Of a stretch of 64,000 nt of DNA, positions 1 to 10,674 are shown piece by piece. The DNA comes from Dactylorhiza incarnata (Eukaryota; Streptophyta; Magnoliopsida; Asparagales; Orchidaceae): the NCBI GenBank assembly GCA_033032865.1, contig JAWHQI010000001.1:4114001-4178000 (forward strand), written 5' to 3'. The notes under the pieces were generated by a model. That model was not told the DNA's origin. It worked only from the letters and a program-made list of their open reading frames with translations, and made no database searches. The translations under genes and the position numbers were made by a program. Each line of letters starts with the position of its first letter. Position 1 is the first letter of the stretch.

Positions 1-2972
1 TCGGAAATGGAGCAAGAGTGGTTGCCGCCGCTGTTGGTGTCTACTGTCTTTCTTTGCCCACTGGGCTTGTAATAGAACTAGATAACTGTTATTTTGTTCC
101 AGCCATAACTAGAAACATTATATCCATTTCATGTCTTGACATGAAAGGTTTTTCATTTATAATTAAGAACAATTGTTGTTCGATTTTTATGAATGATATT
201 TGTTATGGTGTAGCCCAATTGTTTAATGGTTTATATGTTTTGAACTTAGACCATCCGATCTATAATGTTGAAAATAATAAAAGACTAAGAACAAATGACT
301 CGAATCCTACATACCTTTGGCATTGTCATTTGGGCCATATAAAGGAGAAACGCATATCCAAGCTCCATAGAGATGGGCTACTGGACTCATTTGATTATGA
401 ATCATTTGAAAGATGTGAATCTTGCTTATTAGGCAAAATGACTAAAGCCCCTTTCACTGGTCATACTGAGAGGGCATATGATCTCTTGGGTGTCATACAT
501 AGTGATGTGTGCGGACCCATGAGTTCTATGGCTAGAGGTGGGTTCCACTACTTCGTTACATTTACTGATGATTTCAGTAGATACGAATATGTGTTTCTTA
601 TGAAGAACAAATCCGAGACCTTTGAAAAGTTCAAAGAGTTTAAGAATGAAGTAGAGAACCAATTGGCAGAAAGGATAAAAGCACTCTGATCTGATCGAGG
701 TGGCGAATATTTGAGTCAGGAGTTCCGTGATCATCTGAAAGAGTGTGGCATTATATCACAACTCACCCCACCTAGAACACCGCAACATAATGGTGTCTCT
801 GAGCGGAGGAATCGTACTTTGTTAAACATGGTATGGTCGATGATGAGTCATGCAGATCTGCCCGTTTCCTTTTGGGGTTTTGCTCTAGAGACTGCTGCTT
901 TTACACTAAATCGCATTCCGACAAAGACGGTTCAAAAGACACCATATGAGATATGGACTGGGAAGCGTCCTAGTATGTCTTTCATTAAGATTTGGGGCTG
1001 TGAGGCATACGTACGACGTCAAATGTCTGACAAGCTGGAACCCAAATCAGATAAGTGTTATATATCTTGTGGGATATCCTAGGGAAACCAAAGGGTATTA
1101 CTTCTACCTGTCGTCCGAGGGCAAAGTGTTTGTCGCAAGGACTGGCGTCTTTTTGGAGAAAGAGTTCTTATCCAGAAAGACCTCAAAGGTGGAACTTGAA
1201 GAGGTTCAAGAACCACAAACAATGAATGAACGTGAATTGGAACCTGAGCAAGGACTACAATCTGTTGTAGCTAGAGAACCTGCTCAAGAAACACAAGTCC
1301 TGTGTAGATCTGATAGACCAAGATTTGAGCCTGAGAGATATGGATTTCTCGTGTCTCAAATAGGTAATGTGTTACTTATGGATCATGATGATGAGCATGC
1401 AACCTATCAAGAGGCTATGTGTGGACCTGACTCCGAGAAGTCGCTTGAGGCCATGAAATCTGAAATGGACTCCATGTATGTAAACCAAGTTTGGACCTTG
1501 GTGAAACCACCTGAAGGGGTACGACCCATAGGGTGCAAGTGGGTCTTCAAGAAGAAGACCGACATGGATGGGAATGTACAGACATTCAAAGGCCGACTGG
1601 TGGCTAAAGGTTTCAGGCAAATTCATGGTGTTGACTATGATGAGACCTTTTCCCTTGTAGTCATGGTCAAGTCCATCAGAATTCTACTTGTTATTGCTGC
1701 GTATTATGACTACGAGATCTGGCAAATGGATGTCAAAATGACTTTCCTTAATGGAAACCTCCTTGAGGAAGTGTATATGACACAACCCGAGGGTTTTGTA
1801 TCTCCAAGTGAAGCCACTAAAATATGCAAGTTGAATCGATCCATTTATGGATTGAAACAAATTCTCGAAGTTGGAATCTTCGTTTTGATGAGAACATCAA
1901 AGAGTTTGGTTTCATCAAGAATGAGGATGAACCTTGTGTTTACAAGAAGATTAGTGGGAGCATTGTCATTTTCCTGATATTGTATGTAGATGACATACTA
2001 CTGATCGGGAATGACATTCCAACCCTGCAAGCTGTTAAGAACAGGCTAGGGGACTGCTTTTCTATGAAGGACTTGGGTGAAGCGACTTATATACTTGGTA
2101 TTAAGATCTATAGAGATAGATCGAAGAAGTTGCTGGGTTTGACCCAGAGTACATACATTGATAAAGTGTTGAAACGGTTCAACATGCTTGAATCCAAGAA
2201 GGGATTCTTACTCATGTATCATGGTGTGAGTTTCTCTAAGGACCGGTGTCCTAAATCTTTGGAAGATAAGGAACGCATGAAGTTGATTCCATATGCCTCG
2301 GCAATTGGATCAATCATGTATGCAATGTTATGTACTCGACCCGATGTCTCATATGCTTTGAGCATGATGAGAAGATATCAGTCTGATCCTGGTGATGGTC
2401 ACTGGATAGCTGTCAAGAATATCCTAAAGTACTTGAGAAGGACTAAGGATACGTTCTTGGTCTATGGTGGAGAGGAAGAGCTCGTTGTAAGTGGTTACAC
2501 AGATGCTAGCTTCCAAACTGATAAGGACGATTCAAAGTCCCAATCAGGTTTTGTATTTTTCCTTAATGGAGGAGCTGTAAGCTGGAAGAGTTCCAAGCAG
2601 GAGACAGTTACCGATTCTATGATAGAAGCTGAGTATATTGCTGCCACAAATGCGACAAAGGAGGCTGTGTGGATTAGGAAATTCATCGGCGAGCGAGATG
2701 TAGTTCCTAGCATTGTTGATCCCGTAGTTCTCTACTGTGACAACAGTGGTGCAATTGCCCAAGCTAAGGAACCTAGATCTCATCAGCGCTCCAAGCACAT
2801 ACTTCGGCGATTCCATCTTATTCGAGAGATTGTCGATCGAGGAGATGTGAGCATTTGCAGAGTACCGACTGAAGAAAACATAGCAAATCCACTGACAAAG
2901 CCTCTTGCGCAAAAGAATCATGATGGTCATGTTAGATCAATGGGTATTAGATACCTGATTGATCATCTTTAG
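1..2972 (+). pseudogene. Element A: Ty1/copia pol remnant (GAG-pre-integrase, IN, RT, RNase H)
   Basis: This is the 3' part of a copia polyprotein; its 5' end lies outside the window. In order: a GAG-pre-integrase His/Cys motif (LWHCHLGH ... CESCLLGK, about 310-435); an integrase core with HSDVCGP, SDRGGEY and PQHNGVSERRNRT (about 500-850); reverse transcriptase with YVDD at 1983-1994; and RNase H with SGYTDASF, EAEYIAA and YCDNSGAIA, ending at the TAG at 2970-2972. It is broken by an in-frame TGA at 687-689 (probably from CGA just before SDRGGEY) and by frame changes near 1050-1080 and near 1860, after the YGLKQ motif. The sequence is clearly different from the Sireviruses in the window and resembles TAR/Tork/Angela-type copia elements; that lineage call is inference. 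No full-length product is possible. Confidence 0.9.
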
Positions 2973-3932
2973 TGGGAGCGTAGTGAATTGCATGTTTGTT
3001 GGTTGTTTATTTATTTAATGAATTGTGATATGTACTATATGTTTCATTTTACATTTATGGCAAGTTCTTTTATTATGTCAACTGTTTCTATATGATAGAC
3101 TAATTAACATAATGAATGCCCTTATAATGTTTGCTTCCATAGGAATTCAAGTACGTGACTTGAATATGAGGGCCTATGTTTAAATGAAGCTTCATTCTTA
3201 AATGGTCCCTGGTCGAGGTATCATCCTAGAAATTAGGGCGAGGATGAGACCATAAGACTAGCATGTGCGTTGACTAATGACCGGTTCTCACAGGTCATGA
3301 TATTGTGATATCAAGTCATCACATGGGTACTTGTTAGGAACAAGTTGTACTGGACAGACCCACCATGAGACTACTTTGTGGATTTTTATATGAACGTGTC
3401 ACAAGTAGATCTCAAGTGACAATGGTGTTTGTGGTCCTTTGACCTGAAGTCACATCATTCATCAGGTGAGGAAGAGCGTACTTTGATGCCATCTAAAGTC
3501 TTCTCTTGAGAAAGGTTGACGATAAGGGTGGTTGTTGGGTATGTTACGAATCATTTGGATGTTTGTGTGTGAGCAGAAATGGGATTTGTCCTCCTTTATG
3601 ACAGGAGTTACATCCATGGCCCCTTGATGGAATGAGACCGATAAATGCATGGCCATGCTGGGTTGAGCCAATATATGATATTGAGCTTACCACTCTCTTA
3701 AGTTCTATTCTAGATCAGGAAACTAGGATTGAACAATTATGAGGGTGACACGGTCCATGCCTCTAGTTCTATTCGGATGTAAGGGACAAAAGGGACAAGA
3801 CAACACTGATACATTGGTTAAGACAAGCTTGTTGAGTTATGAACTCTAATTGCTTGGGTAGCAATGATGTATTGCTAGATGCCACTCATTGTTTGTGAGA
3901 CTTTTGTTGACACTTTGTGATCAAGTAGAGAT
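2973..3932 (+). other. Element A: long 3' non-coding spacer between pol and LTR
   Basis: There are 960 bases without a credible coding frame between the pol stop and the LTR start. Long spacers of this kind are known from some copia lineages. A weak purine run (AAGTAGAGA, about 3923-3931) precedes TGTTGG and is the likely polypurine tract. I see nothing else in the stretch. Confidence 0.55.
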
Positions 3933-4268
3933 TGTTGGAGTTTCTGAGGTGATCTCAAAGCAATCAACAGTTAGTCTTACTCCAACGCAATATGAGCCTA
4001 TAGGGTCGCACATAAAAGTGCTTGTAGAAATTGGAGAAAGAATTGAGTTGGCCTTGCTTATATAGGATATGAGTGGAGGACCAATCCTGTGACTGTTTGG
4101 AATTAAGTTGAGAATGTCTCAATGGGAAATCGTTTAAAAGGTTTTAACGAATGGATTTATACTGACAAATTCGGCTAAAGTGTTTAACTGAACTGTGTCA
4201 AATTTGGCTAAAGGGTTTAGACGAATTTGGCTAAAGGGTTTAGACGAATTCGGCTAAGTCAAAATTCG
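3933..4268 (+). repeat. Element A: 3' LTR, truncated by insertion of B
   Basis: It starts with TGTTGG after the purine run, as copia LTRs do, and stops abruptly where B's LTR begins at 4269. Near the break are about 2.5 copies of a 23-bp tandem repeat (4201-4257, unit containing GGCTAAAGGGTTTAGAC), with a more diverged copy upstream. The rest of the LTR would lie beyond B, but B's far end is deleted. Confidence 0.6.
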
Positions 4269-5725
4269 TGATAGAATATAGGTATGCTAACTAATTCACC
4301 TAGAGGGGGGGGGGGGGGGGTGAATAGGTCTTTTGAATTTTACTTGATTATTATGGACTGTTAGAACTATTCTAAGCAGAAAATCAAGCACCACAGAAAA
4401 CACACAAGCATGTATAGAGGTTCCTCAAGACAGGGTGTCTTGAGTAGTCCTCTTTCCCTCTTCACCATTCTAACAATGTGTTAGACAAGGCCAACTCCTC
4501 CAAACTCGGCTCAAAGAGCTTACAACTCAGATCCCTCAGGATCTCTCAGGTTTTCCCAAACCCTACCTCAGGCTCAGCAGCCCTACAACTCAGATCAGCT
4601 CCTGATCCTACAGCTCAGACCTCAGCAGGTCCTACAACTCAGACCACAACAGGTCCTACCTCAGGCAATGAAGCCCTATAACTCAGATCAGCTCCTGATC
4701 CTACACTCAGGCCTTCATCCCTACAACTCAGAACCCTCAGGTTCCTACAAACTCAGACCAAAAGGTCTTACAACTCAGGCAAAATGCCCTACAGAAGAAT
4801 GGCTTAGAAATGTTCTACAGTAGAGGAACTCTCCTGTAGATCCTGCACAGTCTGTGCTTCCTGTAGCTGAAGAGGTTGATTACAGCCGCAACTTGATCTT
4901 CCTCTTCAATAGAGTGATGGAAGGTCACCTTGCCCCTTCTGGTGGAGGAGCTATCTTGTTCTCTCTTATTCTTCTTCTCTTTCAGTGAGCAGGAAGAAAG
5001 TCGAGAGCAGCAGCCGTCAATGGCGAATCGAGATTTTGCACGCAATCGGCCGGGCTTTGAAAAAGCCCTAACACTTTCTTTTATACTTCTTTTATCTTCA
5101 ACGACTCTAATTTGATATCCCAAGAAGTATGGGAGAGATCGGTGGTCCCTGTAGCTTTTCTGCAACTTGCCCTAGCCGCAGGTCCCGCCGCCCTACTTGT
5201 CTGTAGAGAAGGTCTGCGTTCGACGAACCCGCTTCACTCTGTGTTCGACGAACCCGCTTCACTCTGCGTTCGACGAACCCGCTGCATCCTGCGTTCGACG
5301 AACTCGCTTCACTCTGCATTCGACAAACCCGGTGCATCCTGCGTTTGACGAACTCGCTTCACTCTGCGTTCGACGAACCTGCTGCATCCTGCGTTCGACG
5401 AACAGCTCTCTGCATTCGACGAATACGTTGATTCTCAGCGTTTGATGAATCTTTTTAGCTGAGACACTTTCTTCCCAGCGGATTCGCTGAGATGTCTCCT
5501 CGTCTCAGCAGTTTTGACCCTTCGTCTCAGCGGTTCTGCTGAGGCAAATCTTCATCTCCTTGTAGATGATTTCTCCACATCTAAGGGCATGTTTGGCCCT
5601 TTCTTTTGAGTCACTTGTACCTGTATATACTACACAAGTATAGCTTTATCAAATACAATATGTACTTAGTATTGGAAGTGATGCCTCTTCAAATCAAGGT
5701 AACATTGAGGGCAATATTCCCAACA
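4269..5725 (-). repeat. Element B: 3' LTR
   Basis: On the minus strand it runs from TGTTGGGAATATTGCC, next to the polypurine tract, to TTCTATCA. The terminal 150 bp recur at 9496-9655, which defines the LTR pair. On the plus strand it holds a G16 run (4305-4320), a CTCAAGA...TCTTGAG inverted repeat (about 4422-4443), degenerate 'CTACAACTCAG' repeats (4500-4780), a 25-bp TTCGACGAA array (5218-5439) and GTCTCAGCGGTT motifs (about 5460-5550) that are shared with F's LTR. Confidence 0.85.
5218..5439. repeat. 25-bp tandem repeat with TTCGACGAA core
   Basis: Seven 25-bp units (5218-5392) are followed by two shorter or longer variants. Each begins with a near-palindromic TTCGACGAA and ends with CTTCACTCTGC or TGCATCCTGC in roughly alternating fashion. 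It lies inside B's LTR. The same TCGAC core recurs in C, D and H. Confidence 0.9.
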
Positions 5726-5726
5726 A

Positions 5727-6690
5727 TCTCCCCCTATTTGAAGAAGGCAGAGCATCCTCAATGCTAAGGTACATAGCCAACAAAATCATATCATGATACC
5801 ACATGAAGGACATATTATTTAAATGTTCTATAATATAATCATGATAACATAACTAACAACTACATGATACAGCATTGTTAGACAGTGACCCTGCCTATGA
5901 GACAACAACCATAGGTCGACACTTTTTGCTCACAGGCGTCGAGCGATGTGTGGTGGCTCGACGCTTGGTCGACGCTTTTAGCTCACATGCGTCGAGTGAT
6001 GTGTGGTGTCTCAACACTTGGTCGACGCTTTTAGCTCACAGGCGTCGAGTGATGTGTGGTGGATCGACGCTTGGTCGATGTTTTTTGCTCACATGCATCG
6101 AGTGATGTGTGGTGGCTCGACGTTTGTGGACCTGGATGAACTTATCTCCTCCCCCTTTTTAGTTTAGAGAGCTAACACTACTTTGGTCTTAGCAACTAGC
6201 ATTCCATCTCCTATTTGCAACTAGCAAGACCAAATTTGGTCTTAGCATTGGCCATCTCCCCCTTTCTGGGTTCTTCAACCTCTTTCCCATTAGGGAATTG
6301 GATACTTCAGCCTCTTACTCTTTTCAGGATAACCTACATCCTATCTGACCTACTGAGCAATAGCTATCTCCCCCTCAACTTGAGCAGGAGCTTGCTCCCC
6401 CTTAATTGGAGCACCTGTATTGACCTTATGATTTAAGGGAAACCTGAAACTCAGCTGATCCAGAATTTTCTGAGTCAGCTGATCATCTTTCTTTAAAATC
6501 AATAGGAGTAGAGATACTTACCTTGAGGCCGTAGTCAGTCCTCAATTGATGTTGTGTTCACAATGGTTGTGCACAACAGTTGTGGCCACCTCTTTCTCCA
6601 TTCTAAGCATTTGCTCTTCTAGCATCTGGGTTGTGCTCCCCCTCACTAACACACCCATCTTCTTCTCCATAGAGAGAGGTATGCTCCCCC
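5727..6690 (-). promoter_or_regulatory. Element B: polypurine tract plus a series of PPT-like motifs
   Basis: The LTR-adjacent polypurine tract is at 5727-5739 (minus strand AAATAGGGGGAGAT, then TGTTGG). Further GGGGGAG(A) motifs on the minus strand are near 6146-6158, 6251-6260, 6366-6373, 6393-6402, 6633-6642 and 6680-6688. Multiple PPTs upstream of the 3' LTR are a described hallmark of Sireviruses. The interval is otherwise non-coding. Confidence 0.7.
5914..6125. repeat. Four tandem 53-bp units rich in TCGAC
   Basis: Four consecutive 53-bp units (starts 5914, 5967, 6020, 6073) begin GGTCGAC and contain GCGTCGAG and GGCTCGACG. They sit in B's non-coding interval between gag and the 3' LTR. 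Oppositely oriented TCGAC/GTCGA cores within each unit could form hairpins. Confidence 0.9.
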
Positions 6691-6903
6691 TCACTCTGGG
6701 CATCCATGGTTGGAGAATTCTGTCTAGGAGAACCTTGAGGATTTAGCCCTCTACTTTATGTTGAATCTGTGATATCAACCTCCTGTTTCTCAAGTGCCAT
6801 TGGCACTCACTGTTCAAGTACCAAATGATGATGGGGTTGGTACTTGAACTATCCTGCAAAACAGAGTTTAATGTCCCTTAGGATCGCAAGATGACTTGGG
6901 TCC

Positions 6904-9415
6904 TTAGTTCTTGTTAGTTTGATGAGATAATCTCACACTAGCTACACTCCTAGCAGGAAAGCTCTTCTTTGCATTAGGTACATTGGGGTTGTACCAACAA
7001 TCTATGGCAAAGTGTCCCACCTTGCCACAACACCAACAATCATGAATATTGTATCTCCTTTTCTGAACATTTTTCTGAATTGGTACAACACTGTGCTCAT
7101 GTTCAGCAGAGGAGACTACAGCATTCTTCCTGTCTCTTTTAGCAATAATCTGACTGAAGGTTAATCTGTGGACAGTCTTGCTGCTCTTTGTCCTGATAGC
7201 CTCAGCATGCTTTGGCTTGGCAGCCATACAAGATCTGCTGGAATCAGACACTGGGCAGCAGGCCTTGTCAACAGATTTGAAAGCAGTCTTGCTTTTTGCT
7301 GAAGCTGATTTGGAAGTGCTTGCATCCATGTACTTGACTAAAGGTGTTGATGCACCAAACACAAATGGTCCAGATTGGGCCATTTGTATTTCCTCATGGG
7401 GAGCTTTCATTGCACTCAATCCCGTGCCCTTTTCTTTCATTATAGGATGGAGTATTTTCCTTCCTATAAGAGCTTCCATTCCTCCAGTGAGCACTAATGA
7501 TTTCGTGGTCATACCTGTTGGAAGAAAGCAATCCCCTTTGAGAGGTGGAATGAGGCTTAGCCTTACCCCTGCTCTTTTCTCCACTCCCTTCTCCTGTCTC
7601 CATCTTATTGATACATGGTCCTCTTCTGTGGGATTGAGAGGAGAAGGAGTCAATAATGGGTATCATAGTTTTAGGCTTGGAGAATTGAGCCACAAGGCTT
7701 CTTTCCTTTACAAGCTTCTCCTCAAGATCCTTGATGATCTTGTCCTTCAGGGAAATAGTGCTCAATTGAGTACTTGTCATACCCTTTAGATGACTTATTT
7801 GTCTACTCATCTGGGCCACCAGGGAGGTAGGTCCAGTGTAGTCACCTTCAGTCTTCTTAAGGGAGGCAATTTCCTGGGCTTGCCTCTTGACAAGCTTCTT
7901 GCTCTCTTTCAGAGCAATAACCAAGGCATCATATTTGTCAATCAATTGATTGACATCTACCTCAGCTTCTGAAACACTTTCATCATATGATGGATGTGCT
8001 TCAGATTCTTGGCATACATCATGATTAGAAGTAGAAGTGGAATGGATTGATACTTGATCATTGTCAGACATATTCTGACTTCCTTCCTCATTAGTGAGGG
8101 CCATAAGGCCTAGCTGAACACAGTCTTCTTCATCCTCCTCTTCAACACTATCTGAGTGTGATAGAGGGGCCCTGATTCCAACCTTTGCAGCTGGGCAATC
8201 TTCATCTTCTTCTGCTGCAAATTCTTCAACAACAACCAGCCCAATAAGGGCTTCTTCCTTTTCAGATTCAGATGAGCTAGAGTCTGATTCAATCCAGCTC
8301 CTTTCCTTCTTAGCTAGAAAGGATTTTTCTCCTTTCTTACCCTTTGGCTGATGACCCTTCTTCTCATCCTTCTCTTTTCTCTTGACTGGGCAGTCATTAA
8401 TGACATGCACTGGCTTGCTGCAGCAATATCAGACAACTTTAGAGGAATTAAATTTAGAGTTAGAGCCATACCTGCCATTCCTGGAGTGATGCTTTGACTC
8501 CTTGCTGTCCTCCTTTTTGTGATATGAGGAAGAGGGCTTGTTCTTCCATTGCCTCCTCTTCATCATCTTCTTAAATTGCCTCAAGAAGGCAGAAAAGTCT
8601 TCATCAGAGGAAGAGCTATCAGAGGTGCTGATTTCTGATTCAACACTTCTCCTTTGAGGAGACACCAACCTGCCCTGGCTTCTCTTGGAGCTGTCAGCTT
8701 TGAGAGCTACAGATTTCTCCATTGCTTGAGCCCTTGAAGAGGTGTCCTCTTCCTTCCTTGCAGACAACTGCATCTCATAGGAGAGCAGCTTCCCAAACAG
8801 TGTATGAGTTGGGGTCTCACCTAGCTTGGCCACTTCCCTGATGGCACATATCTTTGTGTCTCAGTGCCTAGTTAGAGATCTAAGGAACTTGTCATTCAGC
8901 TCATAATCAGAGAACACCCTCTCATAGGTTCTCAGCTCATTGACTATTTTGAAGAACCTCTCATAGCACAAGGATATGCTTTCCTGGGCCAGCTGCCTAA
9001 AGGCTTCATATTCTTGGTTAAGGAGTGATTTTCTGTCATCCCTTACTTTAGCTGTCCCTTCCATATATACAACCAATGTGTCCCACATTTCCTTAGCAGT
9101 TGTGCAGTGTACCAAGTTCTGAAATGTAGTGTCATCAATTGCATTAACAATTATGTTCTGGGCCCTTTTGTCCATAGAGTATAAAGCCATTTCATCATTG
9201 GACAGATCAGCAAGTACCTTGAATACTTTTCTAGTATGGTCAATAGTGGAGGCTTTCTCAAAGGTATAAGGTCCATTCTTGACTGTTACATATATCCTTG
9301 GGTCTGAGGCTTCCATGAATAGCCTCACCCTTTGCTTACATATTCCAAAGTTTTCGTTGGAGCATATGGGCAACTTCATTAACCCCAACTCCTTCTTCAC
9401 TCCACTGGAGGCCAT
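6904..9415 (-). pseudogene. Element B: Sirevirus-type gag with two zinc knuckles, disrupted
   Basis: Gag packages element RNA into virus-like particles. The ATG is at 9415, just downstream of the PBS. The N-terminal part is a copia-type gag with a 'KEMWDTLVVYMEGT' motif (about 9085-9045). A basic, Ser/Glu-rich middle follows, with a coiled-coil-like stretch around 7950-7700 (KLVKRQAQEIASLKK). There are two CCHC knuckles: 8431-8390, and 7038-6997 (CWCCGKVGHFAIDC). Damage consists of an in-frame TGA at 8861-8863 (probably a former TGG), a TGA at 8429-8431 replacing the first Cys of knuckle 1, and a frame change between about 7640 and 7400. At about 835 codons it is long for copia gag, as is usual in Sireviruses. 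There is no pol behind it. Confidence 0.8.
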
Positions 9416-9481
9416 CTAATTTGAATCAGCAATACCTAATTAAGAACTAGTCAGACTGTTAAGTCCTTCTTGACCAACCTG

Positions 9482-9493
9482 CCTCTGATACCA
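9482..9493 (-). promoter_or_regulatory. Element B: primer-binding site (tRNA-iMet type)
   Basis: The minus strand reads TGGTATCAGAGG two bases inside the 5' LTR end at 9496. The same motif with the same 2-nt spacing occurs in C and D. Confidence 0.9.
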
Positions 9494-9495
9494 CT

Positions 9496-9655
9496 TGATA
9501 GAATATAGGTATGCTAACTAATTCACCTAGAGGGGGGTGAATAGGTCTTTTGAATTTTACTTGATTATTATGGACTGTTAGAACTATTCTAAGCAGAAAA
9601 TCAAGCACCACAGAAAACACACAAGCATGTATAGAGGTTCCTCAAGACAGGGTTC
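9496..9655 (-). repeat. Element B: 5' LTR, truncated
   Basis: About 160 bp match the terminal part of the LTR at 4269-5725, including TTCACCTAGAGGGGGGTGAA; here the G run is 6 long, against 16 in the other copy. The match ends at about 9655, followed by roughly 5 bp of filler and then LTR sequence of the C/D family. This marks a deletion junction. Confidence 0.85.
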
Positions 9656-9660
9656 TTCAC

Positions 9661-10562
9661 TTAAAGTCTGATTATTCTATTCCAAAAATAGAATATATCA
9701 AAGACAGACTTAATTGTCTCAAGCTGTCGACAGAATTCAATTTTATTATTCTTACAGAATACAGAGAGAGTACAACAACAAGGATAGAGAAAGAAAAAGA
9801 AGAACACTCAGTCAAATATTCTCAGTTTTCTTCTTCCTCAAGCAGCAATCACCAATCTCTGAGAACATTTTCTTCAAAGATCCATCTCTCAGACATCTGC
9901 TGCAAGTTCAAGACTTCTAAAAGAGCAAAAAAGAATCTGAAGAACTATTTTCTTCCAGATCAATCTGCTGCAGAAGATTTCTGTTTTCAAGAGAAAGCTT
10001 CTCCATCATCTGTAAAATACTTCAATAAGACAGGGGGAGCTTTACAACAAGTCCACTAGAGTCTTCTCTCAGCATCTTGACAGAGAAGAACACTACAACC
10101 CTTTTCTCACCTCTACTGTACAGGGTTAATACTCCCTTCAAAAGTGTAACCTTCTTGGTGGCAAGACACCTGATCAAAAAATCCTGTTGGTTTTGAGCAC
10201 CTGATCAAAAGCTCTGTGGTGTGTGGACACCTGATCAAAATCACCTTGGTGTTAGGGCACCTGATCAACCCTCCTAGTGGACTCCTACCAAAGGGTGGTA
10301 GAAGAGTGGACTACCCAGATTTATTGGGGAACCACTATAAATTCCTTGTGTCTTCTGGTTGTGTTTATTTCTTTGTGTTGTGCTGTGTGTGCTTTTATTT
10401 TCTCAGTTATTCTGTTTATATATTTCTCACTCTGTTTACACATATATATATAACACTATTTTAATTACACTATAAAAACTAAGGAAAAGTTTTTAACACT
10501 CTATTCACCCCCCCCCCCCCCCCCCCCCTCTAGAATAACTTAAGATCTAACCTCCACTTTCA
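9661..10562 (+). repeat. Element C: 5' LTR, 5'-truncated and mosaic
   Basis: It ends CCACTTTCA at 10562, two bases before the PBS. The first part (to about 10031) matches D's LTRs base for base at diagnostic sites, for example CAGGGGGAGC and the CAACAACAAGGATAGAGAAAGAAAAAG type. From about 10079 it matches C's own 3' LTR (CTCTACTGTACAGG, CCTTCTTGGTGG). A C21 run lies at 10508-10528. Confidence 0.8.
10168..10342 (+). promoter_or_regulatory. Element C LTR promoter: four 30-bp-phased CACCTGATCAA boxes and a TATA box
   Basis: CACCTGATCAA starts at 10168, 10198, 10228 and 10258, exactly 30 bp apart, each with a TGATCA palindrome. A block GGTAGAAGAGTGGACTACCC and TATAAAT (10336-10342) follow. The same layout recurs in the LTR at 20395-20567 and, with one variant box, in D's LTRs (TATA at 21834 and 37914). 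Promoter function is inferred from position and the TATA box. Confidence 0.65.
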
Positions 10563-10564
10563 AT

Positions 10565-10576
10565 TGGTATCAGAGG
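10565..10576 (+). promoter_or_regulatory. Element C: primer-binding site (tRNA-iMet type)
   Basis: TGGTATCAGAGG lies two bases after the LTR end. Confidence 0.92.
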
Positions 10577-10674
10577 TAGGTTGATTCTTTACAGGCTAAC
10601 ACCTGAATCATAAAGATCAATTAGATATTAAATTAATTTAGAGTTTTTGTTTATCTATTTTCTGTTAAAAACTC

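Larger units (their letters stand above)
4269..9655 (-). mobile_element. Element B: Sirevirus-like LTR retrotransposon with gag only (TR-GAG type)
   Basis: On the minus strand the order is a truncated 5' LTR (9655-9496), a tRNA-iMet-type PBS (9493-9482), a long damaged gag (9415-6904), a non-coding segment with several polypurine motifs, and a full 3' LTR (5725-4269). No protease, integrase, RT or RNase H sequence lies between gag and the 3' LTR, so it is non-autonomous. Gag-only elements are an established class (TR-GAG). The Sirevirus assignment rests on the iMet PBS, GGGGGAG polypurine motifs in series, the large gag with CCHC knuckles, and an LTR related to that of F. No TSD is visible because the outer end of the 5' LTR is deleted. 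Confidence 0.8.

Noticed and set aside
4201..4257. Repeats containing AAAGGGTTTAG resemble the plant telomere repeat.
   Set aside because: The unit is 23 bp with only one such stretch each, and it lies inside a copia LTR.
7178..7789. Plus-strand open frame of 203 codons within B.
   Set aside because: It is the antisense shadow of gag; no matching domain.
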